Shown: positions 9,229 through 17,037 of the stretch, in pieces
Layout: each line of letters opens with the position of its first letter
Position numbering within the stretch: position 1 is the first letter of the stretch
DNA from: Reichenbachiella faecimaris
Lineage (GTDB): Bacteria > Bacteroidota > Bacteroidia > Cytophagales > Cyclobacteriaceae
Direction: 5' to 3'
DNA: 64,000 bases
NCBI RefSeq assembly: GCF_900176375.1
Contig: NZ_FWYF01000002.1
Span: 1-64,000, forward strand
Notes under the pieces: model-generated
The model's input: only the letters and a program-made list of their open reading frames with translations
What the model was told of the DNA's origin: nothing
The model's database searches: none
Program-made: the position numbers and the translations under genes

Positions 9229-10596
9229 TCAGGTATAAATTCCCTTCAATTCTTCAAGTTTTGCACTGGCTTCACGAATAAAGCTGACCAAATGAGTCTG
9301 TAGATAGGTGCTATTTTTTTCAAGAGCTGCTTCTTCTATGCCAAAAATCTGATCAATGAACTGTTTTTGTTCAAGATTTTCAAAATTCGGCTTTACCTTA
9401 TGTGCAGTCCTAGCCAAGGAATCGAAATCTCTCGCTTCATACTGAAGACTCATTTTTTCTAGTTCGAACGGGACCACATCAAGCACTCCTTCTACAATAT
9501 CCCTGACCATATCCTCATCTTGATTGGTGATCTGATACAAATAAGGAAATGCTTTCTTGGTGATGGCTTGGGTTTTTACATTCGAGACCCTATCGACCGC
9601 CTTCATTTCTAGCATTTTTATTTCTTCAATATTGCACAACATGGCCATGGCACCCTTTTCTTCTATCAACTCATAAGAACCGTCGATTTCTGAATATTTT
9701 CCAATGATTCTTTTAATAGCGTCCCTCAATAAATTGGATTTGAAAACAATTCGAATACACCTTGTGGCTTGATCATAGGTGAATTTGATTTTCACATGCC
9801 CATCAGGTTTGCTTTCATTGATGATACTTAGTAGCCTAACGATACCTGTGTACACCTTGTGTTTATTGCCGATCACAATTGATGACTCAAACTCTTTCTC
9901 AAACAGCAGGTGAGCCTCTGACTCATTCAGAAAGGTATCCTGCACTGCCGCTATAATTTGGTCTATCTTGAAGGGCGTATTTGTCTCCTTCAATTCTGTG
10001 GATGCCATCTGACTGATGGCGTGTTCGAGGTAGCCCGTAATGATGCCACAGCTTTGCTGATATCTTTTTTTAAGCTCAGGTTCCAGCTGATCAGTAATTG
10101 ACTTAGAGATATATTTCAATCCCGCAATAGGTGCTTTTATCTCATGATACAGTTTAGATCCAATCGCATGATTAACCCTTAATTCTTGTTCTAACTCAAT
10201 GACTTGTTGCCTCAGAGATTCCAATTCTCCAACCACCCCCTTCTCTGCCAAATCTCTCTCTATCACCTCCTTGTACAGCTGCGTGTGATCCTGAATGAGC
10301 CAATGAATAAATTCATTTTCTCCTTTTTTTACCTTCTCTATTCGATAGTCGCAAATCATCTGAGATTTAAAAAATCGATCAGAGACACAAAAGAAATTGA
10401 GTACCTCTCCTGGTTCGAGATCAAGGATTTGTGTCTTGTTGCTACTCAAGAATTGACTTTTCTTAAAAATAGACCCTTCGAATTTTGCCAAGTTTTCTAA
10501 CGTGTGGCAAGACTTCAGGTATATGCCATTGGCATTGAGTATAACCAACTGGGCAGATTTGCCCAAAATATCTCGTTTATAAAATTCGTCATTCAT
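9229..10596 (-). CDS. Kinase-like phosphotransferase: PAS-like, DHp, degenerate ATPase, Hpt
   Basis: 455 residues without a membrane segment. A PAS-like N-terminus (~10-115) is followed by a coiled coil (~118-145) and an H-box-like helix with YHEIKAPIAGLKYI (His151). The following region has the size of an ATPase domain but lacks the N-box asparagine and the DxGxG and GxG motifs, so ATP binding is unlikely. Residues ~350-455 form an Hpt-like domain with the histidine kept (His399 in ARTAHKVKPNFENL). This resembles the logic of Spo0B and ChpT, kinase-derived phosphotransferases without catalysis, with an extra Hpt added. Both neighbouring hybrid kinases lack the Hpt histidine, so this protein is the probable shared relay. 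Direct repeats of LytTR type lie upstream. Confidence 0.75.
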   Translation of the reverse strand: MNDEFYKRDILGKSAQLVILNANGIYLKSCHTLENLAKFEGSIFKKSQFLSSNKTQILDLEPGEVLNFFCVSDRFFKSQMICDYRIEKVKKGENEFIHWLIQDHTQLYKEVIERDLAEKGVVGELESLRQQVIELEQELRVNHAIGSKLYHEIKAPIAGLKYISKSITDQLEPELKKRYQQSCGIITGYLEHAISQMASTELKETNTPFKIDQIIAAVQDTFLNESEAHLLFEKEFESSIVIGNKHKVYTGIVRLLSIINESKPDGHVKIKFTYDQATRCIRIVFKSNLLRDAIKRIIGKYSEIDGSYELIEEKGAMAMLCNIEEIKMLEMKAVDRVSNVKTQAITKKAFPYLYQITNQDEDMVRDIVEGVLDVVPFELEKMSLQYEARDFDSLARTAHKVKPNFENLEQKQFIDQIFGIEEAALEKNSTYLQTHLVSFIREASAKLEELKGIYT

Positions 10597-10632
10597 GCTT
10601 CAATTCTCTTTTTGCCGCTACAATCATTTAGA

Positions 10633-10718
10633 GCAATCTAGATATTACTATAGCCTCAAAAATTTATTCTCGGTCAAAATGGAGTCTTTGATGCTGACTG
10701 GCAGCAATCACTCGGTGA
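10633..10718 (-). promoter_or_regulatory. LytTR-type operator and promoter of the phosphotransferase gene
   Basis: Sites lie at 10710-10718 (ACTCGGTGA, identical to the giant-gene operator), 10668-10676 (TCTCGGTCA, 7 of 9 matches) and, halfway at 10689-10697, a weaker TGATGCTGA. All are in phase at 21 bases. A -7-like TAGATTGC (10640-10633) lies 28 bases downstream of the proximal site, the same distance as at the giant gene. The site nearest kinase 2 overlaps nothing coding, since kinase 2 ends at 10724. Confidence 0.6.
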
Positions 10719-10723
10719 AATTT

Positions 10724-13700
10724 TTATTGGGCATTGTACCTTTTTACTTCCTCCAGGCTTTGAATCACCTCTTTACTAACTGTTTCTACTTTGCTGAACA
10801 CTTTTTCCTTCCCTTTTGATGTAGCCAAAAAAGCATCTATCGCCTTCAATACCTCTTCCAAATCATCTACACCTAATGCCTCATTACTGACCTTGATCTG
10901 ACCACATGCACTTCGGACTGCCTCATGATCATCTCCCTTCAGCGCCTCTGCAAATGCGGATAAAAACGACTGGTAGTTTTCAGTATAATGAGCGATCAAC
11001 TCATCCATAAACACAGTATCTCCACCAGTATACTCCTGCAGTTTGAGGAAGATTTTATTCTTAGACACATCAGGTTTTGGTTTGCTGTCAACCACGCTAT
11101 GGTACTTCAATATTTTTCGATATAACTCCTCGGGATTGAAAGGTTTGGTGATATAATCAGTCATTCCCAATTCTTTCACCTTCTTCCTGACGTCCAATAG
11201 GGCTGAAGCCGTTAATGCTATGATGGGTATATGGGCTGCATATTCGGTCTTATTTTTCCTTATCTCGATGGTCGCCTGATAGCCATCCATTTCCGGCATT
11301 TGAAGATCCATAAGAATCATGTCAAATTGTTCCGTCTTTGATCTGGAAACAGCCTGAAGCCCATTCTCTACAAATTCCACTTGGACACCCCACTTCTCTA
11401 GAAACTTCTCCAATACGATCTGATTGGCTCTGTTGTCTTCGGCCACCAGTATATTGATGTTTCGATCACTTAGACTTTCGAAGGTATTGGTGTCTGCTTG
11501 TCTATGATCATTCTTTGACCTTACTGCTCCTAGCGGTAAAGAAATATCAAATGAAAACACAGATCCTTTGCCAAGTTCGCTTGTCAAATGGATATCGCTT
11601 CCCATGTATTCCAAAAGTTTTTTGGTAATGGCTAACCCCAGTCCCGTCCCTCCAAACTTCCTAGTTGTATCTCCACTAGCCTGTGAAAAATTCTCAAAAA
11701 TCATGGCTTGATTTTCAGGGTCTATGCCAATACCTGTATCGGATATTTCAAAATGAATTCGGGCCGCTTCATGGTCGATTTCGGCAGCTGAAACAGTGAC
11801 TGAAATTCTTCCTTTTTCAGTAAACTTTATCGCATTTCCCATCAAATTATTGACAATCTGAGAAACTCTCACAGAATCTCCAATGAACACTTCCGGCAGT
11901 TTCTTGTCGTAGTTTAATTCCAGACTTAAATCCTTCTCATCCACTTTTAGAAGCATGGATTTCTGAATATGTTCAAGCAAGGTTTTCAGGTTGAAATCGA
12001 TTTGTTCGAACTCAATCTTTCCAGCGTCTATTTTGTTGTAGTCTAATATGTCGTTGATTAAGGTAAGCAGGTTTTCTCCTGAGAATTTGAGTAATCTCAA
12101 ATGCTCCAAATGCTCTTCTTTCATATCTTCCATCAAAAGCAAATTGGCTACGCCCAAAATGGCATTGAGCGGAGTACGTATCTCATGACTCATAGTCGAC
12201 AGAAAATTCTCTTTTGCTTTGGCAGAGGCCAAAGCTTCTTGCTTGGCCACCTCTGCTAATTGCGTGGTTTCATGCAAAGCCTGCTTATAATTTTTATCAG
12301 CTGTAATATCCCAATTGGTTCCCACCATACGGATGGGCTCGCCATGGGTGTCGCGCTCTACAAGAGCTTGCGCACGAATGTGATGTACAGATTTGTCTGG
12401 CCAGACGACTCTAAACTCAGTATCAAACTTCTTTTCTCCTGAGATGGCCTGGGCTACCTCAAGATCACCACGTGCTATATCATCTGGGTGAACACCATTT
12501 CGCCAAGCGTCATAAACTCCTCCAAAGGTTTCCTTGGTGATGCCATACAATTCATACATGATATCGTCCCATACCAACTGATTCTGCTGAAGATCATATT
12601 CCCAAATACCAATTTTGGCTGCCTGAGTAGCTAGTTTCAAACGGTCAGATACGCTTTTAAGGGCTATTTCAGCTTCCTTTCTTTGCGTAATGTTTTCAAT
12701 TTGTGAAACAAAATGAAGCGGACGATCAGTCGCATCCCTTACCAGAGACACGCTCAACAGGGCCCAAACCAAATCGCCATTTTTATGGAAATACCTTTTT
12801 TCCATTTGATAGCCATCAATTTGCCCTGCGATCAACTGCTGCACCTGTACAACGTCTCTTTCCAAGTCTTCCGGGTGTGTTATATCTTGAAAGGTCATTT
12901 TGATAAGTTCCTCCCTGGGATAGCCTATGATTTCACTTAACTTCTTGTTGGTACTCAGCCATTTACCAGAGGTTGAGACCAGAGCCATCCCAATGGCAGA
13001 ATATTCGAAAGCGCTCCTAAACTGCTCCTGTGTTTGTCTCAGGCTATCCTGAATTTTATCTCTCCTGTTCAAAACCAGGATTAAAAACCAGGTGGTTATG
13101 AGCAACCCAACAATAATGCACGCGATAAGGATAGATATGCCCAGCTCAGTGCTCATTGTCGTATTGGCCTCCATCAGGATTCTGAGGTAACCAAATAGCA
13201 CAGGAATTATGATGATTAGTGGGATCAAAATTTTAGCTACTCTTCCTCCCGAATATGGGCTATTGATCACTTTCATAAAGCCACTTTTGGAGTTAACTAA
13301 CAACTGGCCTACGGCTATTAAGACAAATCCAACGGCCGTATAAAACGACATGGGAAGGAAAGCCAGAATGCCTTGAAACTCACCAATGCGATACAGATAG
13401 CCAATGACAGAAAAAAAGCCTACGACAAACACAGAAACCAACAAGATATTGGCAATTTGGATATGTTTCTCGCGATCTCTTATGGACAAAACCATAGCAG
13501 CAGCAAACAGCAGGAAACCCAGTGCAGTGTTAGGAGCCATGCTGTTAAGCTTGCCTTTTTCAAGATCAGCCTGTAGCTGTTCAGCGCAAATCACCTGGTC
13601 TATTTGAAACGCTGACTGGGTCATCAGGTTGGCCATTTTTACTGAACCTATGGCAATCAGCAACACAACTACCAGTTTCACTATCCAATGTGGGAGTGAA

Positions 13701-13942
13701 AACCCAGATTTTTTCACGAGGCAGATGATTCCTAGTCCTGATAAAATAAAACAAATCGCTGTCAGTGGATTAACTGCTGCAAGACCTGAGGTGGGTCTCT
13801 TAAGTACTTCTACATTAAAGACCCACCCTATAAGAGTCAAAAAGCCTACAAATACAGTGAAATAAGCAATTAACAAAGGTAATCTGGGGTGAGACCGTCG
13901 CTCGCCAATAGCCTCTTGAAAATCATTTTTAGGTAAGGTCAT
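10724..13942 (-). CDS. Membrane hybrid sensor histidine kinase (8 TM, PAS-PAS-HisKA-HATPase-REC, degenerate Hpt)
   Basis: The 1072-residue protein begins with about eight transmembrane segments (~20-295), a membrane-sensor arrangement whose ligand is unknown. Two PAS/PAC units (~306-420 and ~435-550) follow, then HisKA with SHEIRTPLNAILG (His586), HATPase_c with GGTGLGLAIT, and a receiver with Asp879 in MILMDLQMPEMDG. The C-terminal Hpt-like segment has Gly1014 where the phospho-accepting His should be (ACGQIKVSNEALG). From HisKA onward it is strikingly similar to kinase 1 at 5792-8239, so the pair arose by duplication with a change of input module: membrane here, GAF in kinase 1. It likely feeds the same relay. 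Confidence 0.9.
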   Translation of the reverse strand: MTLPKNDFQEAIGERRSHPRLPLLIAYFTVFVGFLTLIGWVFNVEVLKRPTSGLAAVNPLTAICFILSGLGIICLVKKSGFSLPHWIVKLVVVLLIAIGSVKMANLMTQSAFQIDQVICAEQLQADLEKGKLNSMAPNTALGFLLFAAAMVLSIRDREKHIQIANILLVSVFVVGFFSVIGYLYRIGEFQGILAFLPMSFYTAVGFVLIAVGQLLVNSKSGFMKVINSPYSGGRVAKILIPLIIIIPVLFGYLRILMEANTTMSTELGISILIACIIVGLLITTWFLILVLNRRDKIQDSLRQTQEQFRSAFEYSAIGMALVSTSGKWLSTNKKLSEIIGYPREELIKMTFQDITHPEDLERDVVQVQQLIAGQIDGYQMEKRYFHKNGDLVWALLSVSLVRDATDRPLHFVSQIENITQRKEAEIALKSVSDRLKLATQAAKIGIWEYDLQQNQLVWDDIMYELYGITKETFGGVYDAWRNGVHPDDIARGDLEVAQAISGEKKFDTEFRVVWPDKSVHHIRAQALVERDTHGEPIRMVGTNWDITADKNYKQALHETTQLAEVAKQEALASAKAKENFLSTMSHEIRTPLNAILGVANLLLMEDMKEEHLEHLRLLKFSGENLLTLINDILDYNKIDAGKIEFEQIDFNLKTLLEHIQKSMLLKVDEKDLSLELNYDKKLPEVFIGDSVRVSQIVNNLMGNAIKFTEKGRISVTVSAAEIDHEAARIHFEISDTGIGIDPENQAMIFENFSQASGDTTRKFGGTGLGLAITKKLLEYMGSDIHLTSELGKGSVFSFDISLPLGAVRSKNDHRQADTNTFESLSDRNINILVAEDNRANQIVLEKFLEKWGVQVEFVENGLQAVSRSKTEQFDMILMDLQMPEMDGYQATIEIRKNKTEYAAHIPIIALTASALLDVRKKVKELGMTDYITKPFNPEELYRKILKYHSVVDSKPKPDVSKNKIFLKLQEYTGGDTVFMDELIAHYTENYQSFLSAFAEALKGDDHEAVRSACGQIKVSNEALGVDDLEEVLKAIDAFLATSKGKEKVFSKVETVSKEVIQSLEEVKRYNAQ

Positions 13943-14321
13943 GAAATATTATAATAACGTTTAGTCATAAATATAATATGAAAAAGAACAGTCTACTTGG
14001 TTCACCACTCATAATTCTTTGGCAAGATCAAAGTTAAAATGTGTGTGTTTCACACCTATGTGATTGTCCTCAGCACAAAAGGAGTCGAGATAGGTCGAAC
14101 CATCAACAACATTCTACTTACCAAAATTTTTCATGCATTTAAAACCGTGATTATCTAAAACAAATTATAAAAAAATTCAGCCAAGAAAGTATTTGAACGA
14201 TTGATGATAGATATGATTTATGATATTTTAAATATAAAGTATTCATTTTATTCGTTATTTTTATACTAACAATCATACCCAAAATTTGATCTTTACTTAA
14301 TAACTACCTTAATAATCCACC
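13943..14321. other. Divergent intergenic region
   Basis: This 379-base AT-rich stretch separates hybrid kinase 2 (minus) from the T9SS cargo gene (plus) and must carry both promoters. I see no convincing TAnnTTTG element with a partner -33 motif, no copy of the LytTR repeat, no hairpin terminator and no plausible small gene. Confidence 0.5.
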
Positions 14322-15857
14322 ATGCGTTCTTTTATAAGAAAAACTGCGTTTCTTCTTTTGGTCATCATTCCATGTATGGTCAATGCCCAAAGCATCTACG
14401 TGGACAGCACTCGACCTGATGACTCCGGAGATGGGTTGACTCCAGGCACCGCGAAAAAAACAGTAGCAGCTGGACTTGCCACTGTTACAGCATTAAACAA
14501 TCTATTTATCGCAGCAGACAATTACTTTGAAAATGTAATCATAGATAAGGCCATCAACATTTCTGGTACTGGTGGCACTCCGAATATAGGCCAGGTTACT
14601 TTAAGTGCGGATATCGGAATATCGAATGTAACAGCAAGTATTGTCAACTTGAATACAAGTGGTGTACTCCAGGATGCCGTGGATATCTCGCCGTCAGACG
14701 GATATATTTCTGTAAGTACAGGCACCTACAACGAATCTGTTACTTTCGATAAAGACTTGAGTTTTACTTCAGATAGTAATCCAATAACTATTACCAATAT
14801 TGAGATAGATAATGGTGCCACACTCACTACAGATGCTAATATGACTATCACAGGAAACGTCACCTTAACCAATGGAATTATCGATGCTCAAGGTGCCTTT
14901 TATTTAAGCTCATCAGCCACTAATATTATTGAAACTGCTACTTCCTATGTTCAGGGAACGGTAGTCGCAGAGGCAGGAGCTATTGGAACAGGCACTTTCA
15001 GTTTACTAGGAGCGTCCAACGCTGGTGGAAATGACCTCGGCAATGTCACTGTTACAAGAACAACAGGTGTAAATGGAATCGTCACTGGAGCGATTACTTT
15101 GGACGAGTCCATTGCTTGTACCTGGACTATTACCTCGGATAATGCGCCAACTTCACAAGTATTGACATTTAACTGGTTCTCAATTTGGGACAATGGTATT
15201 ACCACTCAAGCCATTTTTAATAACAATGGTGGCGACTGGAATCTTTTACTCGATCCTCTAGAAAGCGTGACAGACCCAAGAGTCATAGCGACGTTGAATG
15301 TCACTACTTTTGGGAATTTTACAATTGCAAACAATGGAGCCAACCTTCCGGTAGAACTTACCTATCTCACTGCTTCAAAACAATTGAACCATGTATTATT
15401 AGAATGGCAAACTGCTTCTGAAATCAATCATGATTATTTTGAAATTCAGAGAAGTGCAGATGGGAAAAACTTTGATGGCTTAGATCGAATCAGTTCTCAT
15501 CACAATTCAACAACAATTAATAACTACACCTGGAAAGATTTTGACCCAATTGTCGGCCAATCCTACTATAGATTGAAAATGGTGGATTATGACGGTTATA
15601 CAGAATTCTCTCCTGTCGTATCGTCTACCTCTTCTAACTCTTCTTTGGTTTTGCACCCAAATCCTACTTCAGATTTTTTAAATATCCAATCAGACATTGA
15701 AGTCGATCATGTAGCCTTGTACAATGCCAGTGGCAAAGAAATCAACCTGACTGTAGCGAAACGGCAGATTGATGTTTCTTCGCTAATGCCAGGCATCTAC
15801 ATGCTAAAAATGATTTCAAATGACGAGGTTATTCAATCACGATTTGTCAAGGAGTAA
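14322..15857 (+). CDS. T9SS-secreted beta-helix-like protein with C-terminal sorting domain
   Basis: The 511-residue protein has a signal peptide (1-22, ending VNAQ). Residues ~25-290 contain many short beta-strand repeats such as ITGNVTLTNGIIDAQG, typical of a right-handed beta-helix. A fibronectin-like segment (~340-430) holds LLEWQTASEINHDYFEIQRS, a stretch common in Bacteroidota secreted proteins. The last ~75 residues (LVLHPNPTSDFLNI ... LMPGIYMLKMI) are a type A T9SS sorting domain, so the protein should be exported and attached to or released from the cell surface. No catalytic motif is recognised. Its divergent position next to kinase 2 makes it a possible further target of that system, though no operator repeat is visible. 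Confidence 0.8.
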   Translation: MRSFIRKTAFLLLVIIPCMVNAQSIYVDSTRPDDSGDGLTPGTAKKTVAAGLATVTALNNLFIAADNYFENVIIDKAINISGTGGTPNIGQVTLSADIGISNVTASIVNLNTSGVLQDAVDISPSDGYISVSTGTYNESVTFDKDLSFTSDSNPITITNIEIDNGATLTTDANMTITGNVTLTNGIIDAQGAFYLSSSATNIIETATSYVQGTVVAEAGAIGTGTFSLLGASNAGGNDLGNVTVTRTTGVNGIVTGAITLDESIACTWTITSDNAPTSQVLTFNWFSIWDNGITTQAIFNNNGGDWNLLLDPLESVTDPRVIATLNVTTFGNFTIANNGANLPVELTYLTASKQLNHVLLEWQTASEINHDYFEIQRSADGKNFDGLDRISSHHNSTTINNYTWKDFDPIVGQSYYRLKMVDYDGYTEFSPVVSSTSSNSSLVLHPNPTSDFLNIQSDIEVDHVALYNASGKEINLTVAKRQIDVSSLMPGIYMLKMISNDEVIQSRFVKE

Positions 15858-15885
15858 AAAGCAACTACTTTTTTAGGGTTGCTGG

Positions 15886-15917
15886 TTGTCAGCCATGCGT
15901 CAATCATTGTACATTTG
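15886..15917 (+). promoter_or_regulatory. Bacteroidota-type promoter of pyrD
   Basis: TTGT at 15886-15889 is followed after 20 bases by TACATTTG at 15910-15917, matching the -33 TTTG-like and -7 TAnnTTTG pattern. The predicted start site near 15924 leaves a short leader before the ATG at 15937. Confidence 0.55.
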
Positions 15918-15936
15918 CGGCAGATAAAAACTGACT

Positions 15937-16962
15937 ATGTACAAATCGCTGATACGCCCATTTCTATTTCTCTTCCAACCTGAAAATGCCCACCACCTGA
16001 CCTTCTTTATGATGAAGGTTATCAACGTTCTCCCGCTTGGAAGAGCCATTTTTTCATTGGCATACAGCCAAAAAAACAAAGGACAAGAAACAGAACTCTT
16101 TGGCTTGAAATTTCCCAACAAAGTGGGATTAGCAGCTGGATTGGACAAAAATGCGGAAGCCATAGATATGTTTGCTGCCATGGGTTTTGGTTTTGTCGAA
16201 ATTGGCACGGTCACCCCAAAACCACAATCTGGAAATCCAAAGCCAAGACTTTTCAGGCTCAAAGATGATCAAGCTTTGATCAACCGCATGGGTTTTAACA
16301 ATGATGGCGTTGTGGTCATTAAAAAAAGATTAGAAAAGAGAAAGTCCAATATCCTTGTGGGTGGCAACATTGGTAAAAACAAAGTAACGCCAAACAATGA
16401 GGCCGTAAATGACTACATCATCTGTTTCAATGAATTGTTTGACGTAGTAGATTATTTTGTGGTGAATGTCAGTTCACCAAATACACCAGGTTTACGAGAA
16501 CTTCAAGAGAAAAAACCACTTTCAAATATCCTCAATACCTTAATGGCGGAAAACAAAAAAAGGCCAGTGACTAAGCCCATTCTCTTAAAAATCGCTCCAG
16601 ATCTTTCCGAAGAACAGTTGGTTGATATCATTGATATTGTGAATGAAACTCAGATAGCTGGTGTAATTGCAACAAACACAACCATTGACCGTGCTGGATT
16701 GAAAACTTCTGAGGCTAAAGTAGAAACCATAGGTGCAGGCGGGCTAAGTGGTAAACCTGTCCAATCCAAATCTACTGAAGTCATCAAGTTTCTTCATGAT
16801 AAATCCAAGGGCTCATTCCCAATTATAGGTGTGGGTGGAATAAATTCTGGTGAATCGGCGTTGGAAAAAGTAGAAGCTGGAGCAAGTCTGGTTCAGGTCT
16901 ACAGTGGATTCATCTATGAAGGCCCAAAATTGATTGCGAGAATCAATAAAACCCTCGCCTAA
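15937..16962 (+). CDS. pyrD: Dihydroorotate dehydrogenase (quinone), class 2
   Basis: This enzyme oxidises dihydroorotate to orotate in pyrimidine synthesis, passing electrons through FMN to membrane quinone. Its 341 residues match class 2 enzymes. An N-terminal helical membrane-associating segment (~1-40, with [12 protein letters not shown]) is present, as is [15 protein letters not shown]. The catalytic serine is Ser180 in [13 protein letters not shown], and the FMN phosphate loop lies around [19 protein letters not shown]. Serine rather than cysteine as base supports class 2. The gene stands alone with its own promoter; ftsK follows after 75 bases. Confidence 0.96.
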   Translation: MYKSLIRPFLFLFQPENAHHLTFFMMKVINVLPLGRAIFSLAYSQKNKGQETELFGLKFPNKVGLAAGLDKNAEAIDMFAAMGFGFVEIGTVTPKPQSGNPKPRLFRLKDDQALINRMGFNNDGVVVIKKRLEKRKSNILVGGNIGKNKVTPNNEAVNDYIICFNELFDVVDYFVVNVSSPNTPGLRELQEKKPLSNILNTLMAENKKRPVTKPILLKIAPDLSEEQLVDIIDIVNETQIAGVIATNTTIDRAGLKTSEAKVETIGAGGLSGKPVQSKSTEVIKFLHDKSKGSFPIIGVGGINSGESALEKVEAGASLVQVYSGFIYEGPKLIARINKTLA

Positions 16963-17037
16963 ACGCATACTAAATGATCGATTCTTGGGTTCACATTTGT
17001 GCCCATTTTGATTAATTTACATTCCAAATACTCATCA

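Noticed and set aside
14002-14010. TCACCACTC in the kinase 2 / T9SS gap as a LytTR half-site
   Set aside because: Only five leading bases match the operator and no second copy is found at +21 or -21 bases.
16999-17037. GTG start 39 bases upstream of the chosen ftsK start
   Set aside because: The extra residues lack family similarity and the ATG at 17038 gives the usual basic N-terminus before the first membrane helix.
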